From positions 44,665-108,664 of the forward strand of contig JAJYLQ010000015.1 in NCBI GenBank assembly GCA_021787595.1: a DNA stretch of 64,000 bases, given 5' to 3'. The notes under the pieces were generated by a model that was not told the origin of the DNA, did no database searches, and saw nothing but the letters and a program-made list of their open reading frames with translations. Origin of the DNA: Chloroflexota bacterium (GTDB lineage: Bacteria; Chloroflexota; Anaerolineae; Anaerolineales; Villigracilaceae). Positions 44,995 to 53,344 of this stretch are shown piece by piece (the first letter of the stretch is position 1; every line of letters starts with the position of its first letter). The position numbers and the translations under genes were made by a program.

Positions 44995-46089
44995 CTATTC
45001 TTCTTCCGTATCGTCCTGGTCATCCTTTTTCTCCTCCAATCGGTTTTGTCTGCCCTTTTTCTTTCCATCATCTAGCATGGGGCGGGCGGAAGCCCCAAAT
45101 AACAAATCGGGAGGAAATTCAGGCAGGTCCTCATTAACAGTAAAGTGGCGATAGCGATTTAGCAGTTCTTTCCCAAAGTCTACAAGGCCATCCTGCGGCT
45201 CGAGGCGCTTCTCCTTGATCAAAGTTTCCAGCAGCGACAGCTCCCGGGTCATCCTTTCCTGGAGTAACTGTTTCTTACTTTCCATGTAACGAGATCTTTC
45301 TTTCTCAATACGATCTATGATTTCCTTGAGAGCCTCCTTGCGCGGCATGGCATGCAGGCGCAGACGGTAATCAACTGGCAGACGTTCCAATCCCAGCCGT
45401 TCAATGTATTGGTCAATATAATCAAGGTCCTCCATATCCAGTTTCCGCTCGCGGGCGCGCTGTTCGTCTTCGATTGATTGTCTTCTCTTTCTGGCGCGGT
45501 CATCGCGCGCTTCATCAATGCCTTGCTGGCGGTCCTTCTTCAGTTGAGCCTTGATTTCCTCGCTCCAATCCGCCTCCATGCTCACATTCTGTACCAGAAT
45601 GCCGAGCCGCTCCCGGAATCTGGCGGCCTCCCGATAAAGCCATTCTTCGAGATTCTTCTCCTCTATTTGTGTCAAACCGAGACGGACGATTTCCCGCTTG
45701 AGGAGCGTAAGCAATTCATCACGCATTTGCTGAAGAGCGTCTTCAACTCCAATGGCAACTCTCTCGGCATTTTCGACTTGATATGAAACATTTGCCTTTA
45801 TATGAATGTTTGTAATACGATCCTTGGTGGCAAAATCCTGCTCAAAACTCATCTTTCTGACGCTCATGTCCACGATATAACAAACAAAGTCGCCCAGCCA
45901 TTTTTCCCCCACGCTCAGCTTGTCGTGAGCAGATCGCAGGGTGGCATAATGCCTGAGGGTTCCGGCTTTTTTCTGCATGACCACAACATGGATGTTACCT
46001 CCCGCCTCAGGCTTGGCCTGGAAACGTTCGGCGCTCACCACCCGTATCAATCCATCGCGTATGCTTAATTTACTCGAATCATTGGACAT
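44995..46089 (-). CDS. SPFH/band-7-like protein with long coiled coil
   Basis: The protein has 364 residues. The first 180 show the SPFH/prohibitin pattern: a beta region with TLRSAHDKLSVGEK, FATKDRITNIHIKANVSYQVEN, then LLTLLKREIVRLGLTQI and the ERLGILVQNVSMEAD segment. Residues 185-310 are a charged helical coiled coil. The C-terminus is acidic and low-complexity (EEKKDDQDDTEEE). No N-terminal membrane helix is present, unlike classical stomatins. SPFH proteins build large ring or cage assemblies at membranes. Here it might scaffold the FHA/caspase/EAD partners. The family assignment is by pattern only. The start is one base after the helical-repeat gene's stop. Confidence 0.7.
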   Translation of the reverse strand: MSNDSSKLSIRDGLIRVVSAERFQAKPEAGGNIHVVVMQKKAGTLRHYATLRSAHDKLSVGEKWLGDFVCYIVDMSVRKMSFEQDFATKDRITNIHIKANVSYQVENAERVAIGVEDALQQMRDELLTLLKREIVRLGLTQIEEKNLEEWLYREAARFRERLGILVQNVSMEADWSEEIKAQLKKDRQQGIDEARDDRARKRRQSIEDEQRARERKLDMEDLDYIDQYIERLGLERLPVDYRLRLHAMPRKEALKEIIDRIEKERSRYMESKKQLLQERMTRELSLLETLIKEKRLEPQDGLVDFGKELLNRYRHFTVNEDLPEFPPDLLFGASARPMLDDGKKKGRQNRLEEKKDDQDDTEEE

Positions 46090-46090
46090 C

Positions 46091-47236
46091 TTAGTTCTCC
46101 TTTTTCATTAAGTCGTCATGCAGATTCTTGAATTTTTTAGCGATTGCCACATCGTGAGACTGCGCCGACCAGCGCCTCACATTATATGATATTCGTTCTT
46201 TTCCCCGTTCGCTGGAGCGAAAATATAAGGTTCGCAGCATTTTCTTCGCCGCCTTGAGCTTATCCTTTTTGTCGAAAGCATTTATGATCCATTCCTCCAG
46301 CTTACTCAACATAGCTTCTCTTACTTCCCCTAAATTGTCCAAACTGTAATCTTCAAGACCGATCAGAAAAATGTCAACAGCTTTGTCAATTAAATTTCCA
46401 CCACTGTAAATGTCAGCAAATTCTATTGATTCCAAAAAAATCAGCGCTGCCCCCAACCTTAATGATCTTTGTTTCTCCTTTTGAATCCATCCGGACAGAC
46501 TGGCCATGACTTTACGAGTGTGACCTAATTCGCATAATTCCTGTGCAAGAAAAGCACCCAAGGCAAGAAGTTCAATTTGGCCGCGTTGAAGAGATTTCTC
46601 CAAATAATTCAGAGTCTCATCGGGGAACGTGGGACATAATGGAATGCAGCTTGCCAATGCGGTCCAGTTCAAATCCGGGTTTTGCATCGTAGCCCAATGA
46701 TTCAAAAGGTCCTTTACATTCTTAACATAGGCGGTATCCTTTGCAGCAATCGCCAAGGCAAAGCCCACGTTGGCATTAATGGTCGAGCTTCCATGCATAG
46801 CCCATGGAATCAACACCTCTTCTTTAACGCGGATGAAATCCTCACACATCAGCTCGCCCACTGTTTCTGCAACGCGTTTTCTGACCTCTGCCCGGGGATG
46901 TCCCCCCAAATTTCTAAGATGGGGGAGCAATTTCCAAATACTTTCCTGATAATGATCCATCAGCATGCGAATTATTTTTTTGCGCTGCGATTCGTCGCGA
47001 AACCCTATGATCTGAACAGGAGTCTTCCCATGTTCTGTATTTCGCTCGCCGGTTTTCTTTACCAAATTAGCCAGTTTGAGCAGACCCGTCTCATCCACAA
47101 AAGCCGATCTCTGCTTCTCCACTTTCTTCCGGGGCAAGTCTGCTTTAAAGTTAGCCTGGGGCGCTTTGTCATCCAAAGAGATAGTCAAATTAATGGTGCG
47201 CCCTTTCAACTTTGATGCTCTTTGCTGTTTAGCCAT
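46091..47236 (-). CDS. Helical-repeat (HEAT-like) protein of unknown function
   Basis: The start chosen is the ATG at 47236, which begins one base after the upstream stop with GAGGGG about 10 bases before. A GTG at 47275 is an alternative. The 381 residues are predominantly helical. The N-terminus is basic (AKQQRASKLKGRT). Residues 100-370 form paired-helix repeats reminiscent of HEAT/ARM, for example HPRAEVRKRVAETVGELMCE, which is a good HEAT unit. No enzyme motif or membrane segment is visible. Such proteins usually act as peptide- or protein-binding scaffolds. It is locked between the EAD-domain and SPFH-like genes, so it is likely a structural partner of the caspase sub-operon. Confidence 0.72.
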   Translation of the reverse strand: MAKQQRASKLKGRTINLTISLDDKAPQANFKADLPRKKVEKQRSAFVDETGLLKLANLVKKTGERNTEHGKTPVQIIGFRDESQRKKIIRMLMDHYQESIWKLLPHLRNLGGHPRAEVRKRVAETVGELMCEDFIRVKEEVLIPWAMHGSSTINANVGFALAIAAKDTAYVKNVKDLLNHWATMQNPDLNWTALASCIPLCPTFPDETLNYLEKSLQRGQIELLALGAFLAQELCELGHTRKVMASLSGWIQKEKQRSLRLGAALIFLESIEFADIYSGGNLIDKAVDIFLIGLEDYSLDNLGEVREAMLSKLEEWIINAFDKKDKLKAAKKMLRTLYFRSSERGKERISYNVRRWSAQSHDVAIAKKFKNLHDDLMKKEN

Positions 47237-47237
47237 T

Positions 47238-47804
47238 TTATTCTTTCCCCTCTTCACCGGCGTCTTTCGATACACCCAGTGCTTTAAGCATGTTCATGTA
47301 CAGGTACATCAATTCGTCCCTTTGCAACTCGCTGAACAACGCCGCTGAAACAACGAAAACCTGTTCGTCGGGCTTTAGCTTCTCAAACCAGGAATGAATG
47401 GAACTTTGACGGCCAGCCAATGGGTGCCTGCGTCTGTGTGTTGAGGCGTCCTCAGTTGAAGCATTTTCCTTCCTGATCTCCGTTGACTTTAATTCCCCAT
47501 ATATTTCTTTAATCCCCTCGCCCGCTGAACGGACACTTTCGAGAGGCGATTCTGACTTCTCCTCTAGCTGCTGTTCATAATCTTTGTATGTTTCCAGCCT
47601 GTCTTTCTTAATTTGATCAATGAGGAATTGGATTTTTTTGCGCCGACTACACCATTCCACTAATTCGCGCGCCTTGGTTTCGATAGTGCCGCCATCGGAA
47701 AACACGCCTTCGGCGTTCCCGGTAATATCCGTGGCGAGAGTGACCAGTTCGTCCTTGCTATAGGAGTTAATAAGTATTTTTCGGACAATACGATTATCGG
47801 CCAT
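47238..47804 (-). CDS. Protein with N-terminal effector-associated (death-like) domain
   Basis: The start chosen is the ATG at 47804, preceded by AGGAG at seven bases. A TTG at 47822 is less likely. The 188 residues begin with a helical module (5-75): RIVRKILINSYSKDELVTLA, then TKARELVEWCSRRKKIQFLI and a charged end. This has the layout of the EAD1-type domain also seen at the C-terminus of the caspase-like protein. Residues 70-110 are a coiled coil; the rest is low-complexity, then SIHSWFEKLKPDEQVFVVSAALFSEL, a short helical end. It has no enzyme motif, so it could be the adaptor that recruits the caspase through domain-domain pairing. That partnership is an inference. Confidence 0.68.
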   Translation of the reverse strand: MADNRIVRKILINSYSKDELVTLATDITGNAEGVFSDGGTIETKARELVEWCSRRKKIQFLIDQIKKDRLETYKDYEQQLEEKSESPLESVRSAGEGIKEIYGELKSTEIRKENASTEDASTHRRRHPLAGRQSSIHSWFEKLKPDEQVFVVSAALFSELQRDELMYLYMNMLKALGVSKDAGEEGKE

Positions 47805-47834
47805 TATGTGACTCCTAAACAACTTTCCCTTGAT

Positions 47835-49583
47835 TTACGGCTGGCTTACCTTTACTTGACCCATACTTAAAATCACCGGCACGAGGTGATAAGAGAAAAC
47901 GCCGATCCCTATTTTGCCTTCATTCAAAAAATGGTCTTTATCAGTTACAACTCTGGTAAGAGTTCCATTAATAGAAAGGGAGAGTGTCTGCCCTGAGCAA
48001 ACCGCGTTATATTCGTTGGTATTCTCGCCGGTTTTGATTTTGTTAGAGCCTCCATCTGCAATCATGAATTGACTCGAATGTATGCCGTCGCTGTTCAGCG
48101 CCTGATAATAAATGCCGTACAAGCCAGTGGTGCTAATTCGGAATTCGTACCATTGTTTGCCGTCATAACGGCAGATGATGTTAACTCCGCTGTCTTCATC
48201 CCGATTCTCAACATGAACATTAACCTGCACTGCGCTGTAAGTCTGAGGCGTATATGTCAGATATGCCCACAGATTTGGGTTGGCGATGTCAAAAACGAGA
48301 GACCCGTTATCCGCAGAGAGGTTTAGTCCATTTTGTTCACCGTTCGTAATAAACATTGCCCAATTATTCCTGAATTGACCGCTAAAATCCTCGGTAAAAA
48401 AACGCGGCGGTCCGGAAGTGTAAGAAGGCAGTATCTGAGGCGTATCTGTCAGAGCGGGAGTACCGGCGTTCTGGCTCACGTGAAACGGGTTTGCGGTTCT
48501 TGTCGCTGCGAAGAGCATTGACACGCCGGCCAGTGCAAAAACAAGAATTCCTAGTATTATGACTCCTCTCATTGACCAAAGTTTTCCAAGAAAGAAAGTG
48601 CCTATGCCTAGCTCAGGCATCGCTTTTGGCGCCTGAGGGGGGATTTCTGAACTCGCCAAAACTGGCGCGCTATCCGACGCGTGCGGTATAGCTGGCAGAA
48701 CAGCCCTGTCTGCCACATCATTAGGAGAGACCTGGGATGCAGCACATAAGGCGGTGAAGAATTCAGCAGCGGAACCATACCTTTCTGCCGGAGTTTTATT
48801 CATTGCCCTTAGGATTACTTCAGCGATTGCACGGGGCAGGGAGGGATTAATGGTGATTGGATCAGGGGGAGGAACATGAAGGTGCCCATAGCGAATCCGC
48901 TCGTGAACTGTTGACCCGCTTTGTTCCGTACCCGATTCCGTGCCCCGAAACGGCCGCTGTCCTGTCAGCATCTCGAACAACATGACCCCCAGTGAGTATA
49001 CATCTGTGGCAGGAGTTACTGACTTTCCGAGGATATGTTCGGGAGACATGTAGGCGGGCGTACCGGCCGCGCCGAGTGTAGTGGTAGTACTGTCTGCGTG
49101 ACGCGCAACCCCGAAATCCGTAAGGTAGATGTTGCCTCCCTGATCTAGCATGACATTGCCAGGTTTTACATCGCAATGAACAACGCCATTTGAATGCGCA
49201 TACCCCAGCGCCGCGCACAGAGCCTTAAAATAGATCAGGGTCTCTGAAACAGAAAATACTTTGTTTTTTTGCTGATGGAGAATGTCCTTGAGCGACGGGC
49301 CGTCAATATATCTTTCCAGCAGAAAAGCAAAATCCAATGTGTGATGCAAACCATAGAACGGCACAATATTGGGGTGTGCCAGTTTCTTGAGGGCGTTGGC
49401 TTCGCGTTGAAAGCGCTTGAATATGGACGGATCCTCCGCCAACTCCGCATGGAGAACCTTCATTGCCAAAGATACATTACGTTTGAGATCCCAAACGCGG
49501 TAAACAGAACCCATACCGCCCGATGCAACAAATGCATCAACGCGGAATTGTGAAAGCAGTGTCTGATCGATCAGATTTGGCAT
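47835..49583 (-). CDS. Transmembrane Ser/Thr kinase with concanavalin-like ectodomain
   Basis: The protein has 582 residues. The kinase domain (12-280) has SGGMGSVY, Lys42, HCD 136-138 (Asp138) and DFG 156-158. A membrane helix lies at about 345-365. The extracellular C-terminus (390-582) looks like a beta-sandwich of the LamG/concanavalin or DUF1080 type, with FFTEDFSGQFRNNWAMF at its start, SGVNIICRYDGKQWYEFRIS in the core and GKIGIGVFSY near the end. Such domains bind carbohydrate or act as glycan lectins. It lies 30 bases upstream of the EAD-domain gene and may be the kinase dedicated to that sub-operon. Confidence 0.92.
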   Translation of the reverse strand: MPNLIDQTLLSQFRVDAFVASGGMGSVYRVWDLKRNVSLAMKVLHAELAEDPSIFKRFQREANALKKLAHPNIVPFYGLHHTLDFAFLLERYIDGPSLKDILHQQKNKVFSVSETLIYFKALCAALGYAHSNGVVHCDVKPGNVMLDQGGNIYLTDFGVARHADSTTTTLGAAGTPAYMSPEHILGKSVTPATDVYSLGVMLFEMLTGQRPFRGTESGTEQSGSTVHERIRYGHLHVPPPDPITINPSLPRAIAEVILRAMNKTPAERYGSAAEFFTALCAASQVSPNDVADRAVLPAIPHASDSAPVLASSEIPPQAPKAMPELGIGTFFLGKLWSMRGVIILGILVFALAGVSMLFAATRTANPFHVSQNAGTPALTDTPQILPSYTSGPPRFFTEDFSGQFRNNWAMFITNGEQNGLNLSADNGSLVFDIANPNLWAYLTYTPQTYSAVQVNVHVENRDEDSGVNIICRYDGKQWYEFRISTTGLYGIYYQALNSDGIHSSQFMIADGGSNKIKTGENTNEYNAVCSGQTLSLSINGTLTRVVTDKDHFLNEGKIGIGVFSYHLVPVILSMGQVKVSQP

Positions 49584-49641
49584 AGGATTTCAGGTTATTC
49601 TTTTAACTTCGCTAGATATGACCTCGGTTCCCGTTTACACA

Positions 49642-51111
49642 TTATGGATAAAGGCGAACTGTTGACGGGTCATCTATTTGAGGAATGGAAGAGGCATCTC
49701 CCTGAACGGTGTTCAAATTTAGCCATATCCAACACTTCGTGTATTTTGAACCCGGCACGCTGACTTGTACGAGATACCAAACATAATATTGCCCCACGAT
49801 GGGCAGATCTGTCCCAGCCAAGAAGGAAGTGACGTCCTTAAAAGAACCTAACGGACCCACACGGCACATGGAGTTGTAATTCAAATGAAGCACGGGACCG
49901 CTCTGCGGCGTAGATGTTGGGGGATAAATGTATTGAGGCTGGGGAGTTGGATACGGCGTATAAGTTGGGAGTAGGGTTTGGGTTGGCAAAGGAGTATCCG
50001 TTGGTATGGGCGTTGGGAAGGACGTATAGGTCGGCAATGGAGTCTGAGTTGCCGGGGGCAAGAATGGATTACCGTGACTGAGCATGAAGGCTGCGATGAA
50101 AACGATCGTCGCCCCGCTCCCTCCTAACAGCCATGGCACCAAGTTCCTGCCCTCCTTTTTAGCGGCGGATGGCGCAACGATCTCCTCCCCGGTCGAATAG
50201 TCTCCTTGATCTGCAGTTTTGGGGATGAAAACCTGATTAGCTATCTTGTCCGCTGAGGTGCCTGCCGCCGCGCAGACTGCAGCAAAGAAATCCGGGGCGG
50301 AGTCATGGCGCTCAACCGGGTTTTTCTTCAGCGCCCTCAGAATCGTCTGCGCTAATGCCTCAGGGATTGTCTCATTAACTGAATGAGGATTAGGCGGTTC
50401 AAGGTGCAGGTGGCCATACCGAATCCGTTCATTAGCGGTCTGGCCGCTCTTTTCGGTCCCCGCCTCGGTGCCGCGGAAGGGACGCTGCCCAGTCAACATC
50501 TCGAACAACATCACTCCCAGAGCATATACATCAGCCGCAGGCGTCACCTCTTTGCCAAGAATCTGCTCGGGAGCCATATAAGCCGGTGTGCCTGCTGCCC
50601 CCAATGTGGTTGTAGTGCTTTCTGCATGGCGGGCAATGCCAAAATCAGTCAGATATATATTCCCCCCGCGATCCACCATCACATTCGCCGGTTTCACATC
50701 GCAATGAACAACGCCATTGGCATGAGCGTAGCCCAGTGCCGCGCACAAGGCTTTGAGGTAGGTCAGCGCTTCACCGATTTGCAGCGGTTCGCCTTTCCGT
50801 TGATGCAGGATTTCCTTTAACGATGGGCCATCAATAAAACGCTCCAGCAGGAAGGCAAGGTCCAGTGTCTGGTACAAACCATAGAACGGAACGATGTTGG
50901 GGTGAGCCAGTTTTTTGAGCGCATTGGCTTCGCGTTTGAACCGCTTGAAGACCGAAGGATCTTCAGCCATTTCGGCATGCAAAACTTTCATTGCGAGGGG
51001 CACATTGCGTTTGAGATCCCAGACACGGTAAACAGAGCCCATGCCTCCAGAAGCGACAAAAGCATCAACACGGAACTGGGAGAGCAAGGTTTGATTGATG
51101 AGATTGGCCAT
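49642..51111 (-). CDS. Transmembrane Ser/Thr kinase with Thr/Pro-rich stalk and small SH3-like end
   Basis: The protein has 489 residues. The kinase domain (12-280) has SGGMGSVY, Lys42, HCD 136-138 (Asp138) and DFG 156-158. A membrane helix is at about 325-345. The stalk (352-405) is a run of Thr-Pro-Tyr motifs such as PLPTYTSFPTPIPTDTPLP, characteristic of extracellular linkers in this group of bacteria. The last 85 residues, with CRVGPLGSFKDVTSFLAGTD, look like a compact SH3b-type domain with two Cys residues that may form a disulphide. It is closely related to the kinases at 22.8, 47.8 and 51.2 kb. Confidence 0.9.
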   Translation of the reverse strand: MANLINQTLLSQFRVDAFVASGGMGSVYRVWDLKRNVPLAMKVLHAEMAEDPSVFKRFKREANALKKLAHPNIVPFYGLYQTLDLAFLLERFIDGPSLKEILHQRKGEPLQIGEALTYLKALCAALGYAHANGVVHCDVKPANVMVDRGGNIYLTDFGIARHAESTTTTLGAAGTPAYMAPEQILGKEVTPAADVYALGVMLFEMLTGQRPFRGTEAGTEKSGQTANERIRYGHLHLEPPNPHSVNETIPEALAQTILRALKKNPVERHDSAPDFFAAVCAAAGTSADKIANQVFIPKTADQGDYSTGEEIVAPSAAKKEGRNLVPWLLGGSGATIVFIAAFMLSHGNPFLPPATQTPLPTYTSFPTPIPTDTPLPTQTLLPTYTPYPTPQPQYIYPPTSTPQSGPVLHLNYNSMCRVGPLGSFKDVTSFLAGTDLPIVGQYYVWYLVQVSVPGSKYTKCWIWLNLNTVQGDASSIPQIDDPSTVRLYP

Positions 51112-51113
51112 GT

Positions 51114-51224
51114 TTATGATCCTTCTATCGAATGTACTTGTTTTTGAGTCTTATGAATGCTGTCTGCGAAGAATGCATCCACGCGATATCGTTCCGAAAT
51201 AATACGTTCAATCAAGTCATTCAC
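51114..51224 (-). pseudogene. Kinase gene-start fragment
   Basis: A 36-codon frame starting with GTG reads NDLIERIISERYRVDAFF and then diverges and stops. This matches the first 19 residues of the island's kinases (NLIGKTLAGRYRVDAF). It lies in the 125-base gap between two kinase genes and has no catalytic part. It appears to be what is left of a lost kinase, or of a recombination between kinase 5' ends. Confidence 0.55.
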
Positions 51225-51236
51225 CTCACGTCTCCG

Positions 51237-53336
51237 CTACGGTCCCCAACGGGGTTGCCAATCGCAATAATCATTGTTCGTCAGGCGGCGAATGTCGCTG
51301 CCGTCAATCCGCATGATATAGATTTCGCAACCGTTGGCATCCTGAGGATGATCGAGATAACCGGTAAAAGCAATCCATTGGCCATCTGGCGAAAAACTGG
51401 GCGCAAGGGCAGTGCCGCCTGTAGAAAGCTGGTGAAGGTTGGAACCGTCTGCGTTCATGAGGTAAATGCGGCCGTCCCAGCTCTGACCGGAGTATCCAGC
51501 GATCAAGGTTCCATCTGGCGACCAATCGCTGCGGCCCCGCGTCGAAAAGGAATGATTTATTCCGAAAAGCCCGGAACCATTCGCATTGATTACCTCTAAC
51601 CTTTTGTCGTAACCGTTTCCGTATGCAAACAGTATTCGCCCCTCTGGCGACCAGGACGGATCCAACGAATCGCCATTCAGATTTCTGTAGACCTCGTGTG
51701 GGTTACTTCCGTTTCGACCTATCACCCAGATGCGTTCAATCTGTCCAAGGTTATTTGCAAAAACGATCTGCCTACCATCTGGCGAGATTGCGGGCGCGGC
51801 AGGTTCGCCGACCCCCGATGTCAATTGAGTTTGGTTGCCATTCAAATCCATTTCGTAGATCTCGAAAGCGCCCGATTGGTTTGACGCAAAGACGATACTG
51901 TTTCCATCTGGCGCAAGGGAAGGATAATAGTTCTCAAAAGAGTTATTAGTCAACTGCCGCCAATCAGAGCTATCCGCATTCATGATGCAAATTTGATCGC
52001 TATTGGCATTCTGAGCTATTTGACAGGTGAAAACGATCTTGCCGCTTGGGGCAGCTGAGTTAATGGCATTTACTGCCGGCGCGAGGGGAGTCGCAGTCGG
52101 CTGTATGGATACAATCTTTGGTTGACTGTACGAGGTGGGGGATGAGAGTCCAGTCGTTGGAATATTCAAAGGCGGCGAGAAACTTGTGGAAGTGAAGGCC
52201 GCTGTCGGTGCCGACGAAGAAATGGGCAGTTCAGTCTGTGCATCAGAGGGAGGAGCAAAAGTCGCGGCAGGGTGAATGCTCCCTCCTAATTCTCCCGCCA
52301 TCAATATGATTAAAATAATGAGGGCAGCGCCGCCGACCAGAATCCAAGGAGCGAAATGAAATTGGCGGGAAGACGCAACAGGAGAAATAGGCGCTTCGCG
52401 AGGCGACTCGGGCAGAGTTCGCGGCTGCGGCGGCGGAAAAATCGGCACGACAACGCGGTCTGGTACGCTGGAGGGGGTTGTGTCCGCCGCCGCGCATAAC
52501 GCAGAGAAGAATTCCTGTGCAGATTGATAGCGGTTGGCCGGCTTCTTATCCAACGCCTTAAAGATTACACCTGCCAGGGATCGAGAGATGGACGGGTTCA
52601 GGCTGCGCGGGTCCGGCGGAGGCAGGTGCAAATGAGCATAGCGAATTCGTTCGTTGGAAGTTGTGCCGCCCTTCTCGGTACCAGCTTCATTCCCCCGGAA
52701 GGGTCGCTGCCCTGTCAATATTTCGAATAGAATAATACCGAGCGCATAGATATCGGTGGCAGGTGTTACAATCTTGCCGCGAATTTGTTCGGGGGCCATG
52801 TAGGCAGGCGCGCCCGCGCCCGCCAAAGTAGTTGTACTGCTATCCGCGTGACGGGCAATCCCAAAATCGGTTAAGAAAATGTTTCCGCCCTGGTCCAGCA
52901 TCACATTACCGGGCTTGACATCGCAATGAACGACGCCATTGGCATGAGCGTAACCGAGCGCGGCGCTTAATGCCTTCAGATAAACCAAGGCCTCGCGGAT
53001 TGGAAGCGGGTCTCCCCGCTGGCGGCGCAAAACATCCTTGAGCGACGGGCCGTCAATAAAGCGTTCCAGCAGAAACGCAAAATCCAGAGTTTGATAAACC
53101 CCATAGAAGGGCACGATGTTCGGATGCGCTAATTTTTGCAGGGCACGCGCTTCACGCTGAAAACTCTTGAACGCCGACGGATCTTCCGCCAGTTCGGCGT
53201 GCAGCACCTTCATGGCAAGCGGAACACTGCGTTTGAGATCTGTGACGCGGTAGACTGCTCCCATACCGCCCGATGCCACAAAGGCATCCACGCGGAATTG
53301 ATCGAGAAGGATTTGGCTGACGAGGCTGGTTTGCAT
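51237..53336 (-). CDS. Transmembrane Ser/Thr kinase with TolB-like beta-propeller ectodomain
   Basis: The protein has 699 residues. The kinase domain (13-280) has SGGMGAVY, Lys43, HCD 137-139 (Asp139) and DFG 157-159. A membrane helix is at about 330-350. After a Ser/Thr/Pro-rich stalk (355-420) comes a propeller (about 430-699) of six or more PD40 blades with motifs such as NADSSDWRQLT and SPDGRQIVFA. The final blade holds a Cys pair in CEIYIMRIDGSDIRRLT-NNDYC. The ectodomain parallels the kinase at 34.0-36.2 kb, while the kinase domain belongs to the other sub-family (SQF/DQF start), so domains have been shuffled. Confidence 0.92.
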   Translation of the reverse strand: MQTSLVSQILLDQFRVDAFVASGGMGAVYRVTDLKRSVPLAMKVLHAELAEDPSAFKSFQREARALQKLAHPNIVPFYGVYQTLDFAFLLERFIDGPSLKDVLRRQRGDPLPIREALVYLKALSAALGYAHANGVVHCDVKPGNVMLDQGGNIFLTDFGIARHADSSTTTLAGAGAPAYMAPEQIRGKIVTPATDIYALGIILFEILTGQRPFRGNEAGTEKGGTTSNERIRYAHLHLPPPDPRSLNPSISRSLAGVIFKALDKKPANRYQSAQEFFSALCAAADTTPSSVPDRVVVPIFPPPQPRTLPESPREAPISPVASSRQFHFAPWILVGGAALIILIILMAGELGGSIHPAATFAPPSDAQTELPISSSAPTAAFTSTSFSPPLNIPTTGLSSPTSYSQPKIVSIQPTATPLAPAVNAINSAAPSGKIVFTCQIAQNANSDQICIMNADSSDWRQLTNNSFENYYPSLAPDGNSIVFASNQSGAFEIYEMDLNGNQTQLTSGVGEPAAPAISPDGRQIVFANNLGQIERIWVIGRNGSNPHEVYRNLNGDSLDPSWSPEGRILFAYGNGYDKRLEVINANGSGLFGINHSFSTRGRSDWSPDGTLIAGYSGQSWDGRIYLMNADGSNLHQLSTGGTALAPSFSPDGQWIAFTGYLDHPQDANGCEIYIMRIDGSDIRRLTNNDYCDWQPRWGP

Positions 53337-53344
53337 AAACGCCC

